From Fragilaria crotonensis (Eukaryota; Bacillariophyta; Fragilariophyceae; Fragilariales; Fragilariaceae): a DNA stretch of 64,000 nt. The stretch spans positions 1 through 64,000 of the forward strand of contig JAKSYS010000306.1 in the NCBI GenBank assembly GCA_022925895.1. The letters run 5' to 3'. Under the pieces are notes generated by a model, which worked only from the letters and a program-made list of their open reading frames with translations, was not told where the DNA came from and did not search any database. A program made the position numbers and the translations under genes. Every line of letters starts with the position of its first letter. Positions within the stretch are counted from its first letter, which is position 1. This document shows positions 10,867 to 23,075 of this stretch, piece after piece.

Positions 10867-12441
10867 ATGCCAACGTTGAATGTGAAGAAAAGTGTGGATA
10901 ACCTATGGCCTGTGAGGAACAAAAAAGTTCTCATACGCGTAGACTACAACGTCCCCATCAAACATGGTATCATCTCCAACGACTATCGCATTCGATCCAC
11001 TCTTCCTACCTTGGAAAAAATACTACAACAGGGTGGTTCTGTCATCCTCATGAGTCATCTCGGTCGTCCAAAGGGAGTCTCTTACAAGGATGCCTTGGCG
11101 GATGAAGAACTGCACAAATATCACAAGGAAACGTGGAGAGTTGAGAAGGGGACAGGAAAGACGTCATTCTTCGCGCACTTGTCTGGAGAGGACAAAAAAC
11201 AAATTCTTGGATGGTCCAGCAAAGCCGGCGAATCCGCGGAGTTGTCGTCCGAAGCGGGTTCTGGAAAGTGCTACCTCTTTTCCACGCTCCCCGAGGAAGA
11301 GAAGAAGTCGTTGCTGGATAGGCTCGTTGAAGAGCGCCGTCATCAGGAGTCTGATTTCCCCCATTTGCGTGAGTACAATGGCTATGTAGAAGAGCTGTCT
11401 TTGGCACCAGTCGCAACAAGACTGGAGGAGTTGCTGAGGGCTAACAATCCAGATGCATTGCCAGTCTTGTTCGCAGATGATTGTCTGCACGCAGATGAGA
11501 AGGTCGCGCAACTCAAACCTGGACAAGCCTTGCTCCTGGAAAATCTTCGATTCTACCGAGAAGAATCAACAAAGGATGCTGAAAGTCGTCTGCTCATGGC
11601 AAGAAAATTGGCGTCCTATGGAGACTACTTTGTTTCAGATGCATTCGGGACGGCGCATCGCGATTCCGCCAGTATGACGGGCATTCCACATGTTCTAGGC
11701 CACGGAGCCGCTGGGTATTTGATGCATCGTGAGATTGAAGCCTTTGCCCGTGTTTTGGGAGACTCTCCGACCCCTGTTGTGGCAATTGTTGGCGGGGCCA
11801 AGGTTTCTGACAAGATTTTGTTACTTGACAATTTGCTCAATAGAATTGATGAGCTCATTATTGGAGGTGCAATGGCATACACTTTCTTGAAGGCTCAGGG
11901 ATTTGACGTTGCCAGGTCTTTCTGTGAAGCCGGCCAGTCATATACTGATAAATATGGCGAAACCAGGGATATTGTAGAGTTGGCGACAAACTTGTTGGCA
12001 AAGGCCAAGGCAAACAATATCGCTGTTCACCTTCCAATCGATCATGTCTGTCACACATCGTGTGCCCTCACGGATACACCAGTTGTTACTCAAGATGCTA
12101 ACGTTCCTGATGGATGCATGGCTCTCGACATCGGCCCCAAAACAATAGCACAATTTGAAGATGTCATATCCAGATGCAAAACAGCCATCTGGAATGGTCC
12201 AATGGGAGTCTTTGAATTGGAACCATTTTCAAAGGGTACCTACGCGGTAGCGAAAGCCATGGGAGATGGAACTGAGTCAAGGGGATTGCTCAGTATCATT
12301 GGTGGTGGCGACTCCGCCAGTGCCGCCGAAAAGTCCGGCCAAGCCGTTCGCATGTCCCATGTGTCAACTGGCGGAGGGGCATCCCTCGAGCTTCTCGAGG
12401 GAAAGATTCTCCCTGGAGTCCGAGCCCTTGACGATGTGTAA
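10867..12441 (+). CDS. PGK: Phosphoglycerate kinase with about 100-residue insertion
   Basis: A 524-residue protein, no intron. It converts 1,3-bisphosphoglycerate and ADP to 3-phosphoglycerate and ATP. The ATG at 10867 opens at MPTLNVKKSV; the earlier in-frame codon is TTG. Seen motifs: RVDYNVP (about 24-30), SHLGRPKG (63-70), LLENLRF, SDAFGTAHR, VAIVGGAKVSDK, WNGPMGVFE, and the C-terminal GGGDS with STGGGASLE. All substrate-binding elements are present. The usual length is about 400-420; the excess is an insertion at about residues 71-175 between SHLGRPKG and LSLAPVA. Within it, GKTSFFAHLSGEDKKQILGW (97-116) and GKCYLFSTLPEEEKKSLLDR (133-152) resemble each other, suggesting an internal duplication. 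There is no plastid leader, so a cytosolic form is likely. An N-domain insertion is known from kinetoplastid glycosomal PGK-A. Confidence 0.93.
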   Translation: MPTLNVKKSVDNLWPVRNKKVLIRVDYNVPIKHGIISNDYRIRSTLPTLEKILQQGGSVILMSHLGRPKGVSYKDALADEELHKYHKETWRVEKGTGKTSFFAHLSGEDKKQILGWSSKAGESAELSSEAGSGKCYLFSTLPEEEKKSLLDRLVEERRHQESDFPHLREYNGYVEELSLAPVATRLEELLRANNPDALPVLFADDCLHADEKVAQLKPGQALLLENLRFYREESTKDAESRLLMARKLASYGDYFVSDAFGTAHRDSASMTGIPHVLGHGAAGYLMHREIEAFARVLGDSPTPVVAIVGGAKVSDKILLLDNLLNRIDELIIGGAMAYTFLKAQGFDVARSFCEAGQSYTDKYGETRDIVELATNLLAKAKANNIAVHLPIDHVCHTSCALTDTPVVTQDANVPDGCMALDIGPKTIAQFEDVISRCKTAIWNGPMGVFELEPFSKGTYAVAKAMGDGTESRGLLSIIGGGDSASAAEKSGQAVRMSHVSTGGGASLELLEGKILPGVRALDDV

Positions 12442-13469
12442 CTTCACTATTTTTCATTATACCTCGCTCAAATCGCAGGTCTTTCATTGTTGCTGTTGTG
12501 AGTTGCTTTGTTCTACAGCAGGCATAATAGATATAATAGCTAGTGTTTTGCATGGTGCCCCAGTATACTTCTATTTGTTTTCGTCACAATGCCCACGTCT
12601 ACTAACCCTACCTCCATTCCTGCCAGATGCCAACCAGGGTCACGACAACTCCCGACCGCATTTTTCCAGGATCAATGGTACGATGGTTTTTTTTAGATAT
12701 CTGAGAGTTGAATGGTGAAAGAGGTGCGATCAATACTCCGATGATACCTCAGCTGTTCAACTGCTGTCACTTTTTGTCCTCCTCAAAGTTGGTGAATGCA
12801 GCGTGCTGCACTTTCGTAAGGGCATCATCCACATTTGCTCAACACCACTGAACGAGGAGATCGCATTGCAACTCCCGTCGAAAGGCCGCCGCCTTCCTGC
12901 AATACGAGCAAAAAGGAAACAGCAAAAATGCAAACAACAGGGAAAGCCAGCATTCTTACGAACACCAATCAAGCATTCTTATTCCATAACCACATAGGTC
13001 GACGATGCAACCAGACGCTGATCCTGTCAAACGAGTGCCTGTTGCTAGCCTCTTCGTGAATTCAAAAATGTCAGTGCGTACCATCTCCCGTTCTGCGCTA
13101 AACTAGGGAGAAGCAGGTGACTACGTAGCACAGCTGCCTTTTGCCATAGAATATTCGTCATGGGCCAAGTAGTCAAGGTTGGTGGCTGCGGCATGTGCAG
13201 ATGTAATTCGATGCCCTACGATACATCACGGAACTCACTGGTTTGTCCTATCCCTTGAAGCGAGCGGTCATATTCCTTCGACGATATTTTGTTGAGATTG
13301 GGATTTCTTGACTGTTAACATTCTTGATTTGACCCAATGATAAGCAAGAAGTGTTCTGTTCTCCAGAGCAAGAGAGAAATTACAGTCGAAGCAGTAGCAA
13401 AATTCCATGTCTATAGCGAATAATGTACGAGTAGAAGCGAATAACAATAGCACGCAGCGACAATGCTGT
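12442..13469. other. Convergent intergenic region PGK / TAZ protein
   Basis: Both flanking genes end here. No coding frame with family resemblance and no conspicuous repeat were seen; it should hold both 3' UTRs. Confidence 0.45.
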
Positions 13470-16400
13470 TTAGACTGGAGGCACTTCATGGGGCGCCTCC
13501 TGATTAGTGCGCGAGTCGTCATCACCGTCTTCCTGATTTACAACAACAGGCACGTCTGGAAATCGGGGAGGCGACGTGCGTCGCTCCTGCGACGCGTTCT
13601 TCCGGGATAAATCAAACTCCTCAGACGGTGTCGCCGATTGCTCCAGTGTCACTTGTAACTGCCCAGGCATAGCAGACTCCATCAGGCTGGTGTTTACCCC
13701 AAGTGCAGCATCTTTCATAGCGAATGATCCCATGTCAGCATCCAGCTTGTCGTGCTGTGCTGCCAACGAAGTCTCACCATGTTCAGCTAGCGGAAGGTTC
13801 ATAGATGCATTAATCGCAGAGGGTTCTACGATGCGTGTGAGGGCTTCGGCGGATAATGCAATGTCAAGCGGAGCTGCTGGTAGCGGAAACATAGTGGCCG
13901 GTTCAGTAAACATGGCCGAGGCGGCCTCAACAGACCCTCTAGCTTCGAGCTCAGCTACTGGAAGAAGAACTTCGACAGGTGCAGGAAGTCCGCTAGCAGG
14001 ACTTTCCTTGGCCTGCTCCATTACCGAGGTTTGGTCCGCTCCATCAGGCACTCCTCGCTCGTCAATCTTAGTTGTCACAGTCGAGACATCTGATGCCGTT
14101 ATCACGGACGACGTGCTTGAAGGCTGCATATCGCCCCTTCCCACGTCGCACTGATCTTGATTCTTCAAAGATGAGGTATACTCTTGTAACGAATTTCCTG
14201 ATGGTGCGTCCTCTTGATTTATCGCAACTGGAATCGGCATGGAGGACTCAGATGGCTCACAAACATAGCCAGAACTAGTCTCCTCCGTTTCCAACGTGAT
14301 ATCAACATCAGCAACGGGGAGCGGCTCCAACGCGATAAATGGTGTTGCTTCTGTGTCAGGCGGAGTTGTCTCAACAGCATATTGAGCTTGCGTTGGAACG
14401 GCGATTTCGGGCTTTTCAGTTACAGTTTCCGATGACGGAGTGTCACTTGGATGCGCCTTCACTTCAGTCTTAAGCGGGATAGGAACCAAAGCTGGGAGGC
14501 TTGGTGCAGGGTCTGGATTGTCCAACGAAAATGATAGACTCGGAGCGCCCAAAGGCGTTAGATCTCCAACTCCAGGTAAAGGCAAAATAGTCGCTTTCGC
14601 TCCCGGCAAGGAAGCGACAACGGGCTTAGCAGGTTCCCCAAGAGCAGGGCGCTGCGGCGGTCTAGACTTGAGAACTACGACCGAGCGTCCAGCAGGTTTT
14701 ATTAGAGATTTCACAACCACCCCGTTGGTAGGTTTCACAACGGTTGGCACTTTCCCGACAACCATGTTGGTACCAGGGCGAGCAGCAGGAGGGGGTGCAA
14801 CCCTCTGGGTTGGTACTGAAGGTACTACTGACTTTGCGACTGCCGGCTTGCTCACTTTCACCGGCACGGTCGCCTTCTTCTGCGGAGGACGATACGTTAC
14901 TGGTTTCGGAGCCTTTGGCGCATATGACATTTTCGGAGCTGGAGGCTTGGCCTTGGCAGCAGCGGCAGCTGCCATGGCAGCTTTCGCACGTTCCCTTTGC
15001 ATAGTCCGTCTGTGATTTGTCAGGCCAATAAGTGCTTTGAGGTTTTTAGATAAAGCGATTGGGCTGCAAATTGCGCAATCGCGAGGTCTCGGACATGCAA
15101 CCAAATGGTACATGAGATGCTTGACTTTGCGACACCAAGGAAACGGACAAACATCCAAAGTGGAAGTCGTTCCGGGGCAATCCCGAACGTGCAACATCAT
15201 GAACTTCACACTATTACAGCAATCACGGTGACTCTCCGACACATGCCTAGAATAACATAAGTGAGCTTTGTATCAGAGGCGAGATGGTGAGTTTACAGAC
15301 AAGACGCACCTTCCGGGACATGTTTGTGCGTGGCCCATCAAGATAAGAAGTCGACTAGCTTGGTCGGGTGTCAGCTTTGGACCTTCATATTCCTTGCCGA
15401 AGTTTTCCATCTCTGCCAGTTCTCCTTCTGTCAGCGGCATATCATCTTCCGAATCATCAGAGTCGTATGAGTCGTCGGATAAATTAGCAGCATCCGAGAG
15501 CTCGCTTAGATCGGATTCGTCATCACTGTCACAGAGAGGATACAAAGTAGGCAACTTCGATGACTGTGGTGTCAGCGGGTATGCAGAATTAGACGGGATG
15601 GGTTGCATCACAACCGGAGACGGAGAAGCCTCCATTCCACCCCCTCCATTGGGACCCTCTTCAGCATGGGCTAACAACGCCGGATGATACTCAATAGCAT
15701 TGACCGGAGCAGTAATGTCGATTCGAGGAATCTACAACGTCGTGAACGTGAGTGACGCATCGGAGTTGCATTGGGCATCGACTTCTGAATATCACGTACC
15801 TGATTTTTCCGACACTTTGGACAATCGTGTGACGCCAGCGCCCACCACGGATTGAAGTCACAAGTCGAGCTGTAGGCTTCGCTGCATAGAGCACAAATGT
15901 ATTCTACTGTGCGAGGCCCTTTTGTTTGGCTACCCGCCGGTTTCGAACCCACCATGCCGCCCTTCTTACCAGAGCCTTTCAGTGCAACCGCAGTGACCTG
16001 GGCTGCATTTTGTTGTTGTTGCTGCTGCTGCAGAAAGAGTTGGCGTTGGCGTTCTTTCTCTCGCCGTTCAAGTTCGCGGTGCTTCTTCCTCCGCCGTCGG
16101 TCCTTATGCAGTTTCTTTCGCAATTCGTCAGAAAGTTTTGGGTCTTCATGGGGTTTGCACGATTTGAGCTCTTCAAGCCTTGGCACCGGATGATGGGTGG
16201 TTGGCGGCATCTGCGAGGATGTCACTTCCGTCGTAGTTACTTGCTCGACTGTAGGCTTCAGGCATGGTTCATCAAAGACCATGCTGTGGACTCCCGCTGC
16301 TGCGGAAACTCCCGAATGATGTTGTTCGCTACCTAGAGCCATGCCTGCATACAAAATCGGTCGCTTGGGAGTTTCAATAGCACCATCTGGCAATCCCTTT

Positions 16401-18613
16401 ATAGCAGTTGGATCTGGAACCGGAGGTTTCTCGGATCCCACCCCGTGACCATGTTTCCTCGCTTGCGAACCCAGCGTCGGTCCGTGTAGATTTCTTGTCA
16501 GAGACGAACCAGCCCCAATGAGCGGTTTTCCAAACTGTGACGGCGCCGGTGGCGATGCGAGGGCCCGTTCTTGTGCCGCAAGACGAGCGGCTTCGGCTTG
16601 TCTTCGCTTTTCTTCTGCAGCCGCGGCGAACGTTCCCTTACCCTTTTCGGCTGTCATCATCATGGATGGTTGCAATCCCCGAGTAGCTACTGGCATGCCG
16701 ATGGGATTTCGGGTCGCTCCTTGTTGCGCCGCAAGCTGCTTCTTGAGTCGGACCTTGACAGGTAGCAGATTCGCCAAAATGTGTTCTTCGAGTTTCTTTA
16801 CATTCTCCTCATCGTCCTTTTCTTTGGATGCAGTCGTCGACCCTGGTGCTGAATCACGCCCTTGCTGATCTTGTCCATCCCCCGAGGATGCACCTGCAGC
16901 AGCAGCACCAGCGACCTCACCACCTGATTCTACCTGGCATCCCACATCAATTTGTCGTATCGTATCTTCCAGATGCAAAATAAACGAATGTAATTTTTCG
17001 CGACGTTCTCGTGAACCACTGGATTCTTCGATACCCGTCCCATTCCCCTTGGCCCCCAAAAGTTGTCGTTCTAGTTTTCGAAATTCTCGCAACATGTATT
17101 CCAATTCTGCGTAATATTTGTCTCGCAGATGCGACATTTTAATCGCCTGGAGTGGAGTAACTACGGCTGCATCTTCTGTGGATGTCGTTGTTGTTGCCGT
17201 CGTCGTCATCGTTCGTGATGATGACTGCAACAAACCACCCTCGGAAGAGGCGGAGCTTGAGGAGGATGAGAATGACGACATGCCAGAAGTCGGGACTTGT
17301 CTTGAGGACTCTTTCGGGGAGACTACTGGTGGGACGGAAGTACAAGTCGAAGTCGATGCTTGCGAACCTGCGAGTTTTGAGGGGGTACAAACACTGGTGT
17401 CTCCATTGGAAGCGGTGGTTTGTTGTGAATTTGGTTCTTGTTCCTTGGCATCAGCTGCTGCGTGTGGCGCAAGTGGCAGAGTTTGAGAGACTGCACCATC
17501 CAGAGATTTGAATCGCTTTGCAACAGGAGGCACTTGATCCGAGTCTTCTCCAATGTGCACGGGTCTTTTCAGTTCAGCATTCATGTCTGGAGATTGCGGG
17601 GCAGGGACATGGACAGGGACTGAGAGAGGGGCTAGCTTTAGATCATGACTTGGCCCGTGGGAGACCTCATTCATCGTCCTGGACGTTATTTCCTGAGTAG
17701 CAGTAGGAGTAATAGTAGACGCAGCAATGGCAATAGCAGTAATTGTGGTCGAAGCAGTAGCAATAGCAAAGAAGGAGACAGCACAATAGTTTTAGTTTGC
17801 GACAGTGTAGGGTTCGTCAGGTCACAAGTCAATCTTCGCAACAAAACGCTGCTTCACGACACCATCCACCAACGGGAAGGTATCTTGTTTATGAACAATT
17901 AATAATGAACAATGAACGAACGACAAATGCAAGAGCAAGTGTTCGGCCAACGCAAACGATCCAGAGTGTTCGAGGGGTTATAAAGTTACACAACCGGCAC
18001 CGGAGACTACGCAGAAGGCATATGTATCTTTACATAATGCATGCACTTCTACATCCGAAAAACGGACATCTTCTCTCCGACACCCAAAACACAAATGCAA
18101 AGTTCACGACGCGAAAAAAAGCCAAGGTTGGAGTACGTATGTAACTAAAAATCAAGATGAAGGCGAGGCACGCGTGACGAACAGGGACATATCGGGCATA
18201 GTATTGGCTGACCAATGAGAACCATCCACGCATGCAAACTTCAATGGAGATGCCGTCATCACCATCAAGAACACGGCTTATGACGTGGGCGAGATCTAAT
18301 AGGAGTCTTGACAATCGTCGTCACAGTGTCAGCTGTCGCCGATTGGCCAGTACTCCGTCCACGCTAGTCAAAATAAATCGCAACGAACAAGGAACAAACA
18401 TTTCACGACACCCTCCATATATCTGAAACCATAGTGCGTCAGCGAACTATGCGAAGGAATACGGAATCTTACCTGCTGGAGATGTTGCGGACGAGTGGGG
18501 ATACCGTTCTCCTCAGACGACGATGATGAGCATCGGTCGTCCTTCGCCAGCTCCATGCCCGTCTCACAAGGTGCTTCCGGTGACTCAGAAGACATGCCAG
18601 ACTCAAACATCAT
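13470..18613 (-). CDS. TAZ zinc-finger protein, four exons
   Basis: Proposed exons on the minus strand: 18613-18473, 17692-15800, 15731-15310 and 15246-13470, joined by GT-AG introns of 780, 68 and 63 nt; all junctions keep frame and give about 1410 residues. The TAZ domain (about 822-875) has the expected Cys/His ladder: HRDCC, HVRDC, CPFPWC, HLVAC and CAIC. TAZ domains of CBP/p300 bind transactivation domains of transcription factors. Just before it (about 640-680) a CALC ... HDCPKC pair suggests another zinc site. Residues about 233-265 form a probable coiled coil, around 600 is a short polyQ tract, and an acidic Ser/Asp stretch precedes TAZ. The last 500 residues are Pro/Val/Ala-rich and probably disordered. 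No acetyltransferase or bromodomain is seen, so it is a TAZ-only regulator. The first exon is the least certain, because its intron is unusually long. Confidence 0.75.
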
Positions 18614-19020
18614 TGTTTTGGATCGGTGATTGATTCGATTTCGTTGGGGTGGATGCGCAAGTTTTCGTGAGAGTTGTGGAAAAGTTGATGGCTGTTTACC
18701 AATTTGTTGTCCCCAAGTCGAAGTTGCTTTCAGTATTGCTTCAGCGTTAAAAATCTACGTGAGGGACAAGATCGCGACTCCCTAGCGAATACTCGAGCAA
18801 TTCCTTTACAAAAGGAGTTGGTATTATGCTTAATCCTAACGAAGATCTAAAGAACAGCCAGCCGCACATTCAACAGTACTGGTATTGAACATACAACGTT
18901 CTGCAACACACAGGAGGTCATGTGCACTTTTCTGCCGTCCATTGTTCTTTACAGTCCATAAAAATCCCGAGTCGTAGTACCTGGTAACCAACTGCCAACT
19001 GCTTGACCAACATATCCAAG
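18614..19020. promoter_or_regulatory. Bidirectional promoter region, TAZ gene / aspartate kinase
   Basis: The two divergent start codons are 407 bp apart, so both promoters must lie here. I cannot identify a TATA box or a specific operator with confidence. Confidence 0.5.
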
Positions 19021-20797
19021 ATGAGGGTCCTCCTTCTGGCGATTGTTGCCCTTGGCAATGCAAGATATTGCGATGCATTCGTTGTGCATCCCCATGCCGC
19101 AACGGCTGCTGCTAATCCTGTTTCAGCGCAAACACAATCCTCTGCACTATTCATGGCAGACGAGGCCAAAAAGAATGTCAAGGAGTACAAGTCAGCTCTG
19201 TCGCAAATCCGAACCAATGGCACGAATGGAGCAAGTGCTTCCAACAAACCCATGGATGTTGTCATGAAGTTTGGTGGATCATCACTTGCCAACTATGAAC
19301 GAATCGATCATGTCGCCAACTTGATCAAGGATCAAATCAAGGCCGGATACCGTCCTAGAGCGGTTGTCTGTTCTGCCATGGGAAAGACAACCAATAATCT
19401 TTTGAATGCTGGAAATAATGCATTGGGTGAGTGCGTGATTAAGTAGACAAAGGTCGTTCACGTTTTCAAGTGAACTGCCTTTATGGGAACAATCAACCCA
19501 TAGAACAATGACCTTACAATTGCCTTCTTCCTCCCCATCGTTGGTATCCTACACAGACGGCAGCGTCGACATTGACGCCATCCGCACGCTCCACACTGCC
19601 ACCATCGACGAGTTCCAAATGCCGGCACACACATCAGATGAGGTTAATGCTTTGCTACGAGAGTGTGAAGACATGTTGAACGGTGTCCGTCTCATTCAAG
19701 AACTGTCCCCCAAATCCTTGGATCAGTTGGTATCCTACGGCGAACGATGCTCGGTTCGCGTCATGGCCGCCCGATTGAACCAACTCGGAGTGCCCGCTCA
19801 AGCCTTTGACGCGTGGGATATGGGTATTATGACCAATTCCAACTTTGGCGATGCGCAGCTCTTGGTGGAACACGAGGATGCCGTCCGCAAGGCCTTTGCC
19901 CGGTTGGACCCCAATGTCGTGGCAGTCGTCACGGGCTTTATTGGGCATGATCCAAATGGAAAGATTACAACTCTTGGACGCGGTGGTTCCGATTTGACGG
20001 CGACGGCGCTCGGAGCTGCCATTCAGTTGGATGAAATTCAAGTCTGGAAGGACGTGGACGGCATCTTGAGTTCGGATCCACGCTTAGTGCCCAATGCCAT
20101 CCCTGTCAATCACGTCACGTACGAGGAAGCATCTGAACTTGCCTACTTTGGAGCTCAAGTGTTGCATCCAATTGCCATGCAACCTGCATTGAAGTACAAC
20201 GTTCCTGTGCGGGTCAAGAACTCGTACAACGCATCAGCGGAAGGTACCGTCATTACTGCCACGTATGAAGGATTTGAGAAACGCCTTGTGACAGCCATCA
20301 CCTACAAGCGTGATGTCAAGTTGATGGATATTCAGTGCACTGCCATGTTGGGTGCCTACGGTTTCTTGGCCAAGGTGTTTGGTGACTTTGAAAAACGTAA
20401 GATTGGCGTCGACGTGCTGGCCTCATCGGAAGTTTCAGTCTCGCTGACGTTGGACAAGAAGCAGGATTCGGATGCCATCAACTTACTTGTGTCTGATTTG
20501 CAGCCTTATGCCGATGTCACTTTGAAGGACAAGAGATCGATCCTGACGCTCATTACCGATGTCGAGAGGAGTAGTGAGGTTTTGGCGACTGTCTTCCGAG
20601 TGTTCAATTCACAAGGCATCAAGGTCGAAATGATGTCACAAGGGGCTTCCAAGGTCAACATTTCGTTCATACTGAGCGATGATCAGCTTGAAAAGGCGGT
20701 CTTGAACTTGCACAAGTGTTTCTTCGAAGACAGATGCATCATCACTCCCGAAGGCTCCGCCAAGAACTTGTCGATGCTTTTGGAACCCATGGCGTAG
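19021..20797 (+). CDS. Plastid-targeted aspartate kinase
   Basis: Two exons, 19021-19426 and 19557-20797, with a 130-nt GT-AG intron; 548 residues. It phosphorylates aspartate, the first step toward lysine, threonine, methionine and isoleucine. The leader begins MRVLLLAIVALGNARYCDAF, a signal peptide ending in an ASAFAP-like DAFVV, as expected for plastid import in diatoms. The kinase part shows KFGGSS (about 83), a GRGGSD motif and DVDGI near the active site, then two C-terminal ACT domains that normally bind allosteric amino acids. No homoserine dehydrogenase part follows, so it is monofunctional. The exon junction restores codon continuity (NNAL to DGSVD). It shares a 407-bp divergent promoter region with the TAZ gene. 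Lysine or threonine feedback is likely from the family but not shown by sequence. Confidence 0.9.
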
Positions 20798-21410
20798 ATT
20801 TTAAGTGTCGGGGACGTATAGTTAACAGCTAAAATCATTCTCACCCCAAGACGGTTCGATATGGCGTACTGGACTCTACCGCTTGAAAGATAAAGCCGAC
20901 CTTGGTGCTAATCACCTAGAATCATCAAGAGCTCGACATAGTGAGTCAAGAACGAGAGCATTATTGGAAAGCTATGCCTTTGCAGGTTTTACATATCGAT
21001 GATGCGAGAGTTGTTAAGGATGCCACCTCAACATGCCTGGTGTCGATCAAGCTTGGGACTTGTTCGGTCTCTAGAGACTTGTCGATGTAGAAACATATCA
21101 TAACTCTTCCTTTAACAAGATGTCTATTGGCAAAGTCATTGCAAGTGTGTCACAGTCCACACGCCACCCTCGATCCATTATGCAACTGGTCCTGCTACTA
21201 ATGGTGCTCTAAATTTATGCACATTAACGGTGCAGCATGCACTCAGAACCACAGCCGCAGAATACTTCTCTTGTTTGCAATCCAGACGTTACTAGGCATG
21301 TCATGGATCCAAAGAAATGTTTTCCATATTGTCCCGAGATACCTATTCCTACTAAAATTCGCGGCAGGTCTCATGAACAAATACTTTCAATCCCAAAAAT
21401 ACCACAATTA
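20798..21410. other. Convergent intergenic region aspartate kinase / uL22m
   Basis: Holds both 3' ends. No supported gene or repeat was seen. Confidence 0.45.
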
Positions 21411-22272
21411 CTAGCCGATCTCCTTCTGATTCAATGCCACGATACGTTCCATCGATTCCAATTCCTCACGACGGGCTTTTGCCTTTTGATAATCCGCTTC
21501 GGCAAGCGCTTGGAGTTCAATCCACCGTGTCTTTTCATTGACAGTCCTGGCCATGACAATTTTGAGTGGAAAATCAATTTCTCGCAACACGACGCGCATG
21601 TGTGCATACTTGTGATGCATAATGCCCTGCCGTCCACGGCCCATGGGCTTGATGCGTTTCAAGTGCGACCCCTGCGTGGCGAAGCATTCGGCAACTTCCA
21701 ATTGTGACATTTGGATGGTATCACGAATGTCTGCCAAATTGGATGTTCGTTTCAACACTCTCTGGACGACGGGAGCGAATCGCTTACTGAGGAACTCAAG
21801 CTGTGTGAGTGCCTCCTGCAAGGGCATGCCAGTCACGTGACGACAAATGAGCTGCAAACGCCACGGGGAATGGCGAAGATTCTTCTCTTTGCCTTCGTAC
21901 GTTTTCAACTTTTCAAGTCGTCGTCTAATAACTTTGGGTTTGAGCTTATGTGGGTGGGCTTCATGAGATCGGCAACGTAGAACTTGCGACCAGAAGAATC
22001 GGTGATGATGGGATTCTCAGGCATGAATACTTGCGACAGGTGACCCTTGTCTCGAGATATTGGACTCGAGAAAAGGATCTTGTTTGAGTTTGAATTGCTT
22101 GTTGTTGATTCTGTTGATGTTGCTGTAGTCTCTCCATCACGAACGATGATCCTCTTGTACTGATACTGACACCCCTCATTTGCGATCCATTCATCGCCGA
22201 CGATCCAGTACGAAGCGACCTAGTTGCAGGTAACGCAAGGGCCGCCATGCGCTTTGACAAGGCGTTCATCAT
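21411..22272 (-). CDS. Mitochondrial ribosomal protein uL22 (MRPL22), frame-broken
   Basis: The main frame (21908-21411) carries the uL22 core: RHSPWRLQLICR, a long helix, LADIRDTIQMSQLEVAECFAT, then the GRGRQG/HHKYAHMRVVLREID hairpin that lines the exit tunnel. Starting from the ATG at 22272, an Arg/Ser/Ala-rich leader without acidic residues looks like a mitochondrial presequence. Two frame changes interrupt the gene. Near 22060 the frame moves from the leader into a segment reading FMPENPIITDSSGRKFYVADLMKP. Near 21954-21959, at a run of three G on the plus strand, it moves again into HPHKLKPKVIRRR. A missing C in that run would restore continuity. No GT-AG intron explains either change. 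Sequence error or a decaying gene are both possible; codon conservation favours error. Confidence 0.75.
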
Positions 22273-23075
22273 CGTCGTTGCTGATCTACCAAGACACACA
22301 CAAACACACACACTGAAACAGGGTCCCTTGTCCCTTGTTCTCGCGATTGTGAGGTGTCCGATCTTGGACCCCTCCTCCATTTCCCTTCAAACGGACCAGT
22401 ACAGACGTCGAATGAGAGGAAGGTACCGGTAGCACGTAGGACTGAGTACTACAATACACTGCTATTGTCTCATTCACTGCTTGTTCAATCGTAGTAGTTC
22501 AGTACTGTAGCGGTAAAGCAGCATACTGGTGGTGGCTGGTGGCGTGGTGGCACATAAAATTCTATAGAAGCTAGTAGAAATTCCTACGACACTGGCTACT
22601 AGTAGCTAGTAGCGCCGACGAGTACTGTGTTAGGCTGGTCTGTAAAGCTCCCAGTCGATCTCGAGTACAAGTACATGTAACCTACTTTCGTACTCGGAGT
22701 ACAAGTTATGCTCACAATGTGTGCGTATGCATATAGCATACCTGGTTCAGCAAACATCATCCACAGGACGTTGGGGGAAGAATGCAAAACAATCAACTGA
22801 AACCTGGAACTACGCGAGTATAGGCTCTTCACAACTAAAGTGGAGAACTGAAAGTAGGACATACACCACTCCCATCTTTGCCTGGATACGCTGACATCCC
22901 ATCAATGTAATTCTCGCTTGCTGATTCATGGACAAGAATAGTTAGTTCGTAGGCTAGTAGCGCACCTGAATGATGCCAATGCTGGATTGGCCAACGATTA
23001 CACTGACCGTAGAGAGGTGCGCATAAACAAAAAGTCTGGGAAGTGAGACACATCAATGAATCCCTAGAATAACTC
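22273..23075. other. Intergenic, GTAC-rich
   Basis: Lies upstream of uL22m and downstream of exportin-1. It contains a short CA repeat (about 22290-22312) and many GTAC/AGTACT words from about 22430 to 22720. No gene was recognised. Confidence 0.45.

Noticed and set aside
13576-15015. Long plus-strand frames opposite the TAZ gene
   Set aside because: Antisense shadows of the Pro/Ala/Val-rich TAZ exon; the minus strand has the zinc-finger motifs and consistent splice sites.
15935-15960. GGTTTCGAACCC resembling a tRNA B-box
   Set aside because: Lies within TAZ exon 2 coding sequence, with no A-box or cloverleaf around it.
17645-18426. Several short plus-strand ORFs and a minus-strand 94-codon ORF
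   Set aside because: They fall in the inferred first intron of the TAZ gene and show no family resemblance.
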